Shown here piece after piece: positions 25,375-37,152 of a stretch of 64,000 nt of DNA. Each line of letters starts with the position of its first letter. Within the stretch, counting starts at the first letter, position 1. The stretch is from Selaginella tamariscina. Taxonomy: Eukaryota; Streptophyta; Lycopodiopsida; Selaginellales; Selaginellaceae. Position numbers and translations under genes: made by a program. The notes under the pieces were generated by a model, which was given only the letters and a program-made list of their open reading frames with translations, was not told the origin of the DNA and made no database searches. The stretch covers positions 316,001 through 380,000 of the forward strand of contig PUQB01000145.1 of NCBI GenBank assembly GCA_003024785.1. Reading direction: 5' to 3'.

Positions 25375-26873
25375 ATATATGTTAATAATAATATATATTA
25401 TGCACTATGGGTCCAAAATAAACAATTTATATGGTATGTTTAATTTTTTTTATAAAATTATATGCGACATGAAATATTTAAGGGACATAAAAAGATTCTA
25501 TTTAATATAAGTGTTCTATTAATACGTATATAAATCTATTAGATTATGTGTTTATATTAAATATATAAATTTAGTATTTAGATTTTATATATAAATTTTA
25601 TGGAATATATTTATAAATATTACTAATTATTAAGGCACCGTGTAAATATGCATGCTTTTATGTATAATTAAAAACATCTTACATTACGTCTTTACTCAAA
25701 TAAGGGGATTGTTAAACCCGTGGTAACACATCAAAATGTAAGTATACACGTATAATCTATATACAGACAGACATATATGCCTCCTGTGTATAGCTTAGTT
25801 TACCTTTTCCTAACCTCATTTAATTAATTATGTTTATTACGTGGGTATATTACAAAGTTCATGTACAAATAAAGTAACTTTGAGTTAATAGATTTATTAT
25901 CTATTATACACATGCACATATAGATGTTATAGTTTAATAAAACAATGTATAACAGGAAAAGGATTTAGAAATACGATTACCATAAGATTAACATTTAAAC
26001 ATCTGAAGTTTAATCAGATATAAAAATTAATCAACGGAATATGTATGTTGATGTATAATTTAAATTGGATAAGCCTTCCTCAATGATATATATGCATCCG
26101 TGGTTTAAGTTTGAATTAATTTATATTAATCTAAACTTAATTAATTTGCATACCTTGTAATTTTACATTTTATTATAAATGTCATGAAACTTAACTAATA
26201 TAGTTTTGTTTTAAAACAGTCAATCTCAACTTGGACAAGCATTTCTTTATTTAAATTTTTTTATGTATTTCTTTACGCATATAACATCTATTTTATATGT
26301 TTTATAATATTTTATGTACTAGCAATAAATGTATCAACTCAAAAAAAACAATTTCACATTATTATTTGGAAACTATATAAAATAACGTTGTATAATGCAA
26401 AAGAAAGTGTATTAAAATTATTAGTTCCATGTCTTCTCATTCCACTATATTTGATGTAGCAGAAGTAGACAGACATGTATATACATATATTTTATATAAA
26501 GTGTGCACACACACACACATGTGTGTGTGTTTGTGTGTTTAAATGTTTTTATACATGTTTTATATACTCTAAGATTACTGAAAAACACAACATTCTGTGT
26601 ATATGCGCAAGCGTGTAATTATATATTCCTGAATACAGAATGTGATGCAGAGAACACGTACATACATACATACATATCTGTACATTTAACACTACAGTAC
26701 GCAATTTTAACATATACGTATATTAAAACGTATGTTGCTATTTAAATTATATAATTAACCTATTTAAATTTATGATAATTATCTATGTGTGTTTATTATT
26801 TATCTAAACTTTTAAAGAAGAACACCATGGTATTTATCAGATTTTTTAAAAAGGTTCGAGAATAACAAAATAT
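24741..26873. other. AT-rich spacer with microsatellite and a dispersed repeat
   Basis: No gene is visible. A (TA)n tract with one phase change lies at about 25329-25380. About 25010-25165 resembles 51505-51655 (both contain CACTTAAGTATT and CACTAACTTTTTGTTTAACA). A CA/TG dyad lies near 26504-26530. Confidence 0.6.
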
Positions 26874-26945
26874 GGAGGTGTAGCTCAGTGGTAGAGCGTT
26901 TGACTGCAGATCAGATGGTCGCTGGTTCAAACCCGGTCGTCTCCT
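26874..26945 (+). tRNA. trnC-GCA: tRNA-Cys (anticodon GCA)
   Basis: The 72-nt cloverleaf has acceptor stem GGAGGTG paired with CGTCTCC (two G-U pairs), D-arm GCTCAGTGGTAGAGC, anticodon stem TTTGA/TCAGA with loop CTGCAGA (anticodon GCA), T-arm with TTCAAAC and discriminator T. D-arm and anticodon arm match nuclear plant tRNA-Cys closely. CCA is not encoded. No T-run follows within about 50 bp, so pol III termination and activity are uncertain. Confidence 0.9.
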
Positions 26946-28016
26946 TAACACATAATGATGATTTGCAGTCATCAGAATCATTAAATAACGTCATTATGTG
27001 ATTGTGTGTAACATAATGATGTTATTTAATCTAAATATATAGATAAATTAAGTCACATTCTTTAAATATTGGATAAACTAATAATCAAAAATATGTATAT
27101 TTATGTACATGTGTATAGAATAATATATACATATTATTATTTAAAAATATTTAATAAGACCTAGGTATTATACTTTTTATGAATACATATAAGTATATAT
27201 TATAAAACATTAAATTATTAATTTTATAAATCAATTATGAATTTTAAAAGACGAATATGTACGTATTAACGGACTGGTTAATATATATGTACACACACAC
27301 ACACATATATATGTATGTGTGTGTATGTATATAAACACACACATGCAGACAGAGTTGCTTGGAGTGTACCAGATTGGTTAAGTAAAACTAATATAAAGGA
27401 ATACTACTTGAGGAATATTGTTCAAGAATTATAATGTTAATTTTAATATAAAATTTCAGTTTTCATATCATATTCTAAATTTCGTTTTACATTTTAAATT
27501 TATTTATAATGCTTAGAGATATTTTATTATTTGAAGTATACACGTGATTTCACGTAAGAAGACTGTTTTGTGTTATTGTAATTCGTCTATTTGTTTCATA
27601 CATACATAACACACATATGAGTTCTCTTCCATATCGTCCTACGATACGAAGTACACAAAAAAATGTACGTATGCACGTATATACATAATTAGAAATTTTA
27701 AGATATATTAAAAAAATGTGTATTTCTTTAAGATTTTAAATCATGACGTTATCGTTTTTAACTACATTTCAATACAAGATAGTAACAATGAAAATTATAT
27801 CAAAAAAGAAATTTAATATTTTCATTCTTAAGATAAACACCAAATAGTCTTATATTAAATATTATATAATTATTAATAAATAATAAATAAATTATTAAAA
27901 TTGCTAGTTATTTTGTTTGGCCCATTTTGGTTTGAGAGTGCCGTGTTAAGTTCTAGGTGTGGTTCGAAGTCTTCTATGTGGTATATATATATCCACACAT
28001 AACAAACGGGTCACCT
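26946..28016. other. AT-rich spacer
   Basis: No gene is visible. An imperfect dyad follows the tRNA (ACATAATGATG ... CGTCATTATGTGA, about 26949-27001). Short CA/TG runs occur near 27293-27345. Confidence 0.5.
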
Positions 28017-28352
28017 GCATAATACGCTCCTCCCCTCCCTAATTAGCCACTAATTTAATGATTCTGCCAAAGTGAATACACTTCCGTGCTATATACATAT
28101 TTAGTGGTTTCGCCCCTCCTAATTAGTCACTAATTTAATGACTGCCAAAGTGAATACATTTTCGCCGTATATATACATTTAATAATTTCGCCAAAGTGAA
28201 TACATTTCTGCCGTATATAAACATTTAGTGGCTCTGTCAAAGTGGATACACTTCTACCATTTTATTTGATTAAATCTAGCTACATTAGGAAGAATTAAAA
28301 CACACTTCCGAATTTGGGTGAATTAATGGGTAATTAAGGGAGGGTATTATGC
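28017..28352. mobile_element. Small foldback (MITE-like) element next to the PPR exon
   Basis: The left end GCATAATACG ... CCCTCCCTAATTA and the right end TAATTAAGGGAGGGTATTATGC are inverted complements apart from an extra segment on the left. Inside, GCCAAAGTGAATACATTT-like words recur four times with TATATA...CATTTA spacers. No clear target duplication is visible. The right end lies 7 bp before the first visible PPR exon, so the element may have replaced the gene's 5' part. Confidence 0.6.
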
Positions 28353-28694
28353 GTTCTAGCCGAACGGGAAATGTGCCATGGTAACAATACTCAATGCATG
28401 CAACTCTCCAGCCGTACTACACGAGGGCAGAATGATCCACTCCTGCATCTCCCAGTACGGACTCGACTCGGACATTGTTATACGGAACTCAATGATCAGC
28501 ATGAACGGACGATGTGGAGATGCAGAATCTGCCAGGAGGATATTCAATGAAACTCTCTTTAAGGTGTTTGCATGGTATATGTGTGGTCCACATGTATAAC
28601 TAAAGAATCATATACACACACGCACACACACACAAGAAACAAAACAAAACAAAACGTTAATGTTTCGTTGTAAGTATTATGTATTATTGTGTAT

Positions 28695-28853
28695 TGTGAC
28701 AGTTGGAATACAGAAATGTGTATATCTCATTAGTCCAAAACCCTAACTTATATAAAGAGTGAGTGGTCTAGATTGAAACCAATCCAACGATTATGAAAAT
28801 CCACTACGCTAATAATAGTATGTGCACATGCAGCCGTACATGTGGATCTTACA
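28695..28853 (-). repeat. 3' LTR of retrotransposon 2
   Basis: Pairs with 39902-40063. The purine-rich tract next to it, read on the minus strand, lies in the CTCCTCTTAGAAGG region just inside. Confidence 0.88.
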
Positions 28854-30577
28854 CCATCCCTCCTCTTAGAAGGATGTAAGTTGGTTAAGGTTCTCGGGTA
28901 GATGGCCTCGAATTTGGAGGAACATTAGGAGGAGGCACCGGTGGATTTGTAGGTAGCACAACTTGTTTCCGTTGCACAAAACGCTTCAATCATGCACATG
29001 TATAATCAAGTTGAATGTCATGCCGAACCTTATAAACTTGCGGTCCTACTTGCCGTAGCACTCGATTTAATCATTTTCACTGAGGAAGAAGACTCTTAAC
29101 TAAACCACGTACCGTAAGCTTGGGAAAATGAACCAACACTAATTCATCAACCTTATACTCCGCAAGAGGACGATGATGCAAGTTGTAACATTGTTGTTGT
29201 CCTACTTGTACGCGGCCCAAGTGTTCTATTGATTTCGCATGAACCAATGGAAGAATGCTCATTAGATACCGATCCCATGACCTAGCATCAGCAGCTCTTG
29301 GCAACCGAGAAGGTAGACCCAACTCTGTCTATAACATCGAGTCATGACCATACAAAAGCTTATATGAGGAAGTACCAACGGAACTTTGTACTCCAGTGAC
29401 ATAAGCATATCAAAGAGACGGTAAATAATCATACCAATCCGAATGTTAAAAGTTCATATACTTCGCAATCATCTCCTTGAAGGTCCTAACAAGCCGTTCC
29501 ACCAAACCATCTGTCTGAGGATGATAAATACTTATGAAAGTGTGGCGTATCCCCAGTTGAGATGTTAAGATGTTAAGACATGAAATGCCTTGTCCATAAA
29601 TGCAGGACCATTATCCGAGAGAATTCGCTCTGGACAAGAATGCTGAAACACAATCCGATTAAGAAGAAACTGACCAACCACAGAAGCAAGAGCACTAGCA
29701 AGAGCACCAACTTTTACCCAATGTTAGGTAGTCAAAAGCAATAATAACGTACTTGTTGCCAGCAGTCGACCGCGGAAAAGGTCCCATTAGATCAAACGCT
29801 ACCAACTCAAACGGACGAGAAATTACAATTGACTCCAACCGTCCTTCTGAAGAACACAGGGGAGTATTGCGAGCTTGTCACCACACACAACTACGCACAT
29901 ACCGAATCACATCTCCTCGCAACTCTGGCCAATAAAAAAATCTGTGCAACTTCTCCATCACACAACGATGTCCCATGTGCCCACTGAGAACATGAAATTC
30001 ATGGTAAGTGTGGAGGAAGCGTGGAACGAAGACCAAAGGTACCACCAACCACAAATGATTATTTGGATCAGTCCCCACAAAATAAAGAAGGTTGTCCTGA
30101 AGGCGATATTGCGAATATAAATGCCTGAAAGGCAAATCATTAGCAAGTGATGCAGGATTCTTAAACTTATCACGAAGCCTTCGAATCCACGGCTCAACCT
30201 TTTGAACTTCCCGAACCTCATCTAAAGATGTCAAATTTAACTTTGCATTTTGCGGACACTAAACGTCAAGCACGGCAACTACTGATGGTACGGAATCTTC
30301 ATTTAAAAAGTCCACAGATGCTGGAACAACTAGCTCCTCAGGGGTAGAAGAAAAGAGAGAAGGTGGAAGAGAAGCTCGAAAAAGAGCATTAGCATCAGCC
30401 ATGGAACTCCCTGGGCGATGAACCACCTTGAAGTCATAAATTTGAAGTTTCAAGGCCCACCGAGCAGTACAACCAATCAAATTCTTCCGCTTCAACAACG
30501 AAGTGACTGTTGCATGGTCGCCTTCCAACAGCGTCCGCAAACCATGCATGGAGCTTCTCAAAACCCCAAACTACTGC

Positions 30578-31226
30578 TGTCACGACCTGATACAGGATAC
30601 AGGATACGACATACAGGATTCAGCCTACAGGATATTCGATACAGGATTCGGCCCGCAGGATATTCTCACAGGATATGCACAGGATATTCTCACAGGATAT
30701 GCCTACAGGATATTCCCGTAGGATATTCCTACAGGATATTCTCACAGGATATGCCAACAGGATATTCCCGTAGGATATTCCTACAGGATATTCCTATAGG
30801 ATAAGGATGACCATTTTTGGCTAGTGACTAGATTAGGCTCATGACCAGATTAGCTTGGAGTTGTGAGCATAAAAGCTCCGACCTAATTGTTGTATAATCA
30901 GTTATTATCAACACCAGTCATTCTACGATCATTCTTGTTCTTGTCTTGTTCGTGTCCAGCTCCTTGCCTCCTGCTCTTGTCTTGCTCTCGGATCCTATTC
31001 TGCTTCCGAATCCTATCCTGTTCCTGTCTTGTTCCTGGATCCTGTCCTGCACCTTCCTGTCTGGCTCCCGGATCCTATCATGTTCCTGTCTCTCCCGGAT
31101 CCTATTCGGTTCCAGTCTTGCTCCTGAGTTCCTAGTTCCTGTCCTGCTCTCTGTCCTGTTCCTGAGTCAAGCCTCCTTATTCTTGGAATCCTGCTCTTTT
31201 CATGGTGCCTGGATTATGGCTTGACA
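30578..31226 (+). repeat. 5' LTR of retrotransposon 3 with short internal repeats
   Basis: The U3 part (30595-30805) is built of ACAGGATATTC/GTAGGATATTC units. A CATAAAAGC TATA-like word lies near 30868. The 3' LTR has fewer of these units. Confidence 0.9.
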
Positions 31227-31859
31227 ATTTGATAGTAACTGCTTTCATAGCTCTCTGATTCCTAATTACTTTTTTCCTTGGTTTTCTTCTTTCGTTTTCC
31301 TCTTTTGTTTTTCTTTTCATAGATCATGGCCGATTTTGAACACTTTCAACGCGAGCACCAAATGTTGCTTCACGAGCTGGCCACTTTGCGCCAAGTGGTC
31401 ACAGATCTGCAAGGTTCCACCAACGCGGCGCATGCAGCTGCTGATGCATCCTCCAAGGCTGCTGCGCAGGCTCTCTCTCAAGCATCAATGGTTTCCTCTC
31501 CATCAAACTTTTCTTCGGAGCCGAAGATCAGCATGCCAAAAAGTTCAGTGGCAATCGCACCGATTTTCAAGGTTTCCTGAATCAGATCCGGCTCTTGATC
31601 CGCATGCAACCACGCCGCTACTCAACTGATGCACAAAAGGTTGGCCTTTTGGCATCCTTGCTAGTTGGATCTCCACGGGCTTGGGTTGCCCCTTTGCTGG
31701 AACGTGATGACCCATTGATAGAAGATTTTGAAGGATTCGTGGCTGCCTTTGAAGCCTGCTTTGGAGATCCCGATAAGTACCGTTCTACATGCACAAAGTT
31801 ACGGAGGCTCACACAAGGATCTAGACCAGCTTCCGTTTATGCATCCAAATTCCAGCAAT

Positions 31860-32134
31860 CATAGATTGACAAAATTGACTTAAACCATGACCTAGACCAC
31901 TAAAAAAACCATGATGGCTTAGATCAAAAAAATTTAACTCAATATATATAATGATTTTTGATGATCTTCAATTATATAAAATACATAAATTAAATCTTAT
32001 ATTCTTTAATATTATGAATATATAGTATTAATTTATTAATATATATATTAAATAATATATTTAACCCTATATTTTGGTTTTACTATTCATGAATAGTGAA
32101 ATCATGGTTTAAAATCAATTTTGACAATCGTTGT
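31860..32134. mobile_element. MITE inserted in the Gag region of retrotransposon 3
   Basis: This is about 275 bp of very AT-rich DNA in a GC-richer coding region. The ends GATTGACAAAATTGACTTAA and (complement of the right end) GATTGTCAAAATTGATTTTA are imperfect terminal inverted repeats, both running into AAACCATGA. CAGCAAT flanks it at 31853-31859 and 32135-32141, a 7-bp or slightly longer target duplication as in hAT or Mutator elements. No coding capacity. Confidence 0.88.
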
Positions 32135-35100
32135 CAGCAATTGTGCACGAACATTCCATGGGACGAGACTGCATTGATCGAACACTTCCGTTTTGGGCTG
32201 AGGGATGACGTGAAGGACCTTCTCCTTACGTTACTGGATGCTCAAACGTTAGCGGAGATCATTAACAGGCCGTTCGTTGCAACAACCGTTTGTTCGAGCG
32301 CCATCAGGAAAATCCCGTCAGCAGTTCCTGCCAGCCAATCCTATAGCCGTACACATGTTCCTATGACACCTTCTGGAGCAGTTCCTATGGAGGTTAACAA
32401 ATCCAAGCATGGCCCACTTTCAACTGCTGAGAAGCAACATCGTCGGGGTGAGAACCTATGCTTGTATTGTGGTGAAGCAGGACAGAAGGTGGCGGAATGT
32501 CCTAATAAAGCCAGAAAGTTCAAGACGCGTGAAGCCGAAGCTAAAGTTTAGTCGGAAAACTTCAATGTCCACTTTGTCTAGGAGCGCGAAGTTGGACGTA
32601 GGTGCAGGCTCCATTGGTGCTGCTCATACCATTCAATCACTCAAGTTTCCTGTACACATTCTCCTCAATAACCGAGAGCTTAAGGAGTTTGCCCTGTTAG
32701 ACACTGGTGCAAATGCATGTTTCATGGATGACACTTTTGTAGCTCAGCATGGCATTCCGGTGGTGAAGTTGAAGCGTGCAGTTCCTGTAGAGGTGGCCAA
32801 TGGTCGTTTGATTGCTTCTGGCACAGTTACCCACGCTACCACACCTCTCTCTTGCAGTCATGGTGCATTCAACTGTTCAATTTCCTTCAACTTGATCAAG
32901 ACTCGGTCGACTCCCATCATTTTTGTCATGCCATGGTTTGTTGTTGCAAATCCGCAGATCGATTGGAGGTCTAGGACGCTCACGTTTTCTCCCAGCAGCC
33001 AGGATCAATCCTGTACCTTCCTGCGTGCAGGATACATCCTTGGTGTCTGAGGCAGTACAAGCTACAGGATTGACCGTGCCTGTTCCTGTACCAGTGTTGA
33101 AGACTCCTCTCGACAGGATTCACCTCATGTCAGTTCCTCAGCACATCCGCAGGCTCTCTCCACTCCTGTAAGTTTGCGGATTCCTGTACAGGGTTCTTCC
33201 AATCCTGTATCAGTGTCGAAGGTTCCTCCTCAACAGGATCCACCTCCTGTTGGTTCGTCAGCACACTCACAGGCTCTCCTCACTCCTGTGCATCCACGGA
33301 CTTCTGTACAGGATTCTTCCAATCCTGTACACTTGTCAACATCCACATCTGTTTCTCCCAATCCTGCCTCTTTTGTTACTCTGCTTCTTTCCACCCCCAA
33401 GATCCTTCCTCTTTTTCAAGCTCCCTCCTTCTCCTCTCCGAGTTCTTACCACTACCATGCATGAACTTGCCACTGATCCTGCTCCTTTCCACCTTTTTGC
33501 CTTTCAAGTAACTCCTACGTCCTCTTCTACCTTTCCTGTGTCTGACTCTCCTGTTTTTCAATCTCCTTCTCCTGCTCCTTTTCCTTCTCCTCCTTCTTCC
33601 TACCATCCAAGTATCACCTTTCAGGACGTTTTTGACAAGCACAAGGCTGCAGTTCTTCCTGTTCACAGGTCCTACGACTGTCCTATTGATCTTGCGAAGG
33701 AAAGACTCCACCGTTCGGACCGATTTATGCATTGTCACCCACAGAGTTGGAGGTTCTTCGTCAGTACATCGAGGACAACTTGGCATCCGGCTTCATTCGT
33801 CACTCAAAGTCCCCTGCAGGAGCGCCTATTTTCTTCTTTCAAGAAGAAGGATGGGAGTTTACGTTTGGTTGTGGACTACAGGGGTTTGAATCAAGTCACC
33901 ATTCGGAATCGGTACCCGTTGCCATTGATCCCGGAACTTCTCGATCGGCTGCGAGGAGCAAAGGTGTTCACGAAGATCGACTTACGAGGGGCCTACAACC
34001 TTGTACGGATTCGTCCAGGCGACTGCCTTTCGTACAAGGTATGGACACTTCGAGTACACGGTGATGCCTTTCGGCCTTACCAATGCCCCAGCCGTGTTCC
34101 AACACATGGTGAACGACATCTTTCGTGACTTCTTGGACCAGTTTGTGGTGATCTACCTCGACGACATTTTGATTTTCTCCAAGGACCAGGCGGCACATGA
34201 CAAGCATGTACGATTGTTCTACAGCGGCTTCGCGAGCATGGCTGTATGCGAAGTTGGAGAAGTGTTTTTTCGATAGGGATTCTGTGGAGTTCTTGGGCTA
34301 CATCGTCTCTCCTGCTGGCGTTTCCATGGACATGCACAAGGTGAAGACCATCGTGGAGTGGGAGAGGCCCAAGTCTGTACGAGATGTACAATGTTTCCTT
34401 GGCTTTGCAAACTTCTACAGGCGGTTCATACAGGACTTCTCCAAGCGTGTACTTCCACTCACGGAACTCACCAAGCGCACAGAGGTTTTCTCTTGGTCCG
34501 ACAAGGCGGAACATGCATTCACAACACTCAAGGACACCTTCACGACAGCTCCGATTTTAGCACATCCTGATCCTTCTCGTCCTTTCTTTTGAAGCAGATG
34601 CCTCGATTTTGCAGTAGGATCTGTCCTATCACAAGTTGGAGAAGACAAGTTGCTTCATCCTGTAGCTTTTCACTCTCGTAAGTTCCTTTGGCGGAGATCA
34701 ATTACGAGATTCATGACAAGGAACTCAAGGCCATTGTGGATTTTCGAGGAGTGGTGGCATTTCCTGGAAGGTGCTGCGCATCCTGTACAAGTCTTATGGA
34801 TCACAAGAACCTGGAGTATTTTCAAACGGCTCGAGTTCTCAGTCGGCGACAGGCTAGGTGGGCGGAGTTCCTATCAGTTTTGATTTCGTCATCATCTACA
34901 GGCCTGGTTTTCGGAATGGCAAGGCGGATGCATTGTCTAGGCGTTCTTACCTTGCACCGACCCGGGCGATCCTGCATATGACTGTCAAAAACAAGTGTTG
35001 TTGGGTCCTGATCACTTCGGCTTGCAGCACTACAAGTTCATCAGGCTCCAACAGATTCAACACTTCTACAGGACATCCGTTCGCAGTTGGCTACAGACGA

Positions 35101-36555
35101 TTTGGCAAGGAATGTGTTCTCACACATTAGTCCTGACATTGCAAGCTCCTCTTCCTCCAGTTCCCATTCAGACTACACGCTGTTTGCCATACAGGACGGA
35201 CTCATGTACCGGGAAGGTCTCCTGTACGTTCTGTTGGTGTTTGCAGGACTCGTGTGGTACAGGATTGTCATGATACCCGGCTACAGGACATTTTGGTGTG
35301 GCCAAGACAGTTGAGTTGGTGACTCGCAACTATTGGTGGCCTGGGTTGCGAGGTTTTGTGGAAAGGTTTGTACGGAGTTGTGACACCTGCAACAGGTCGA
35401 AGATGCCTCGTCATGCACCTCTGGTCTTCTTCGTCCTCTTCCTGTTCCTTCTGCTCCTTGGAGATCCATTTTTATGGATTTCCTCACAGATCTTCCTCCC
35501 TCGCGGATTTGATGCAGTTCTTGTGGTAGTTGACCGTTTCACCAAACAGGCTCATTTCCTACCATGTAAAAGACTGCTACAGGCCAGACAACTGCTAGTT
35601 GGTGATCCGCGAAGTGTTCCGACACCATGGTCTTCCTGAGAGCATTGTTTCTGATCGAGGTCCACAATTCATGTCCAAGTTTTGGCGAGAGCTTCTCTAA
35701 AGTTACAGGTTAAAGCGGATTTTTCTTCAGGATATCACCTGCAAACTGATGGGCAGTCAGAACGCACAATTCAGACCTTGGAGCAATATCTTCGCTGCTT
35801 CATCAGTTACCAACAGGATAATTGGTTGGACCTTCTTCCTATGGTGGAGTTTGCCTACAACAACTCCGTTCAGCATCTCTACAGGCCAGACACCTTTTTT
35901 CGCTCTTACAGGCTACCATCCACGTTTTGACTTTGCTCCTCCTACTTTTCCTTCTTCCGCTCCTGCAGTACAGGATCGTCTCTAGCACCTTCGTTAAGGT
36001 ACAGGATGATCTTGCGGGTTCATCTTCAGCAGGCACAGGAACGGTACAAGCATCATGCTGATGCCCATCGTCAGCCAGCACCTGCATACAAGATTGGGTG
36101 ATCTCGTGTGGCTTCTTCGTTGACATATTCGCACCAACATGGCCTTCTTCTAAGTTGGATTTTCAACATTGGGCCCTTAAAGATTGTGGCAGAAGTCAAT
36201 TTGTAGCTTTCCGACTCGAGTTACCATCTACAGTGAAAACTTTCATTCCTGTGTTTACACTTCTTTGTTGGAGCCGTATCATCCTTCTTCTCTTTCTGGT
36301 CGTGCTTCTTCTCCTCCCCCTCCTGTGGTCATTGATAGTGAACCTGAGTATGAAGTTGCAGCCATCCTTAATTCTCGTCTTCATCGCCGCCAACTTCAAT
36401 ACTTGGTGGATTGAAAGGTTATTTGCCTACCGATCGCACTTGGGAACCTGCATCCAACTTACTTCATGTTTCTTCCAAAGCTGCTGCTTTTCATCGGCAT
36501 TATCCAGCTAAACCAGGTCCCAAGACTTGTGGAACTCGTCCTTAGGAGGAGGTGC

Positions 36556-37152
36556 TGTCACGACCCGATATAGGATATAGGATACGACATACATGATTCA
36601 GCCTACAGGATATGCGATACAGGATTCGGCCCGCAGGATATTCCCACAGGATTGCCATAGGATATTCCCGCAGGACATTCTCACAGGATATGCCTACAAG
36701 ATATTCCCGCAGGATATTCCTATAGGATAAGGATGACCATTTTTGGCTAGTGACTAGATTAGGCTCATGACCAGATTAGCTTGGAGTTGTGAGCATAAAA
36801 GCTCCGACCTAATTGTTGTATAATCAGTTACTATCAACACCAGTCATTCTACAATCATTCTTGTTCTTGTCTTGTTCGTGTCTAGCTCCTTGCCTCTTGC
36901 TCTTGTCTTGCTCTCGAATCCTATTCTGCTTCCGAATCCTATCCTGTTCCTGTCTTGTTCCTGGATCCTGTCCTGCGCCTTCCTGTCTGGCTCCCGGATC
37001 CTATCCTGTTCCTGTCTCTCCCGGATCCTATCTGGTTCCAGTCTTGCTCCTGAGTTCCTAGTTCCTGTCCTGCTCTCTGTCCTGTTCCTGAGTTAAGCCT
37101 CCTTATTCTTGGAATCCTGCTCTTTTTCTGGTTCTTGGATCGTGGCTTGACA
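36556..37152 (+). repeat. 3' LTR of retrotransposon 3
   Basis: Pairs with 30578-31226. It has fewer copies of the AGGATATTC unit. Confidence 0.92.

Larger units (their letters stand above)
30578..37152 (+). mobile_element. Ty3/gypsy chromovirus (retrotransposon 3), nested in retrotransposon 2, fossil
   Basis: LTRs lie at 30578-31226 and 36556-37152 (TGTCACGACC ... GGCTTGACA), with target duplication ACTGC at 30573-30577 and 37153-37157. In order: Gag from about 31326 to 32550 ending in a CCHC knuckle (CLYCGEAGQKVAEC), protease (LLDTGANACF) near 32695, RT ([14 protein letters not shown] and YLDD) about 33840-34300, RNase H about 34560-34960, integrase (zinc region, DFLTDLP-like and TDGQSERTIQTLEQY) about 35290-35930, and a chromodomain-like end (LQYLVD) about 36350-36500. 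A purine tract (AGGAGGAGGTGC) precedes the 3' LTR. By eye the LTRs differ at about 3% of aligned bases plus repeat-number changes, so it is younger than its host element. It is broken by several breaks and one MITE insertion. Confidence 0.94.

Noticed and set aside
26796-26981. Minus-strand frame with RRPGLNQRPSDLQ
   Set aside because: This is the familiar antisense translation of a tRNA gene, here tRNA-Cys.
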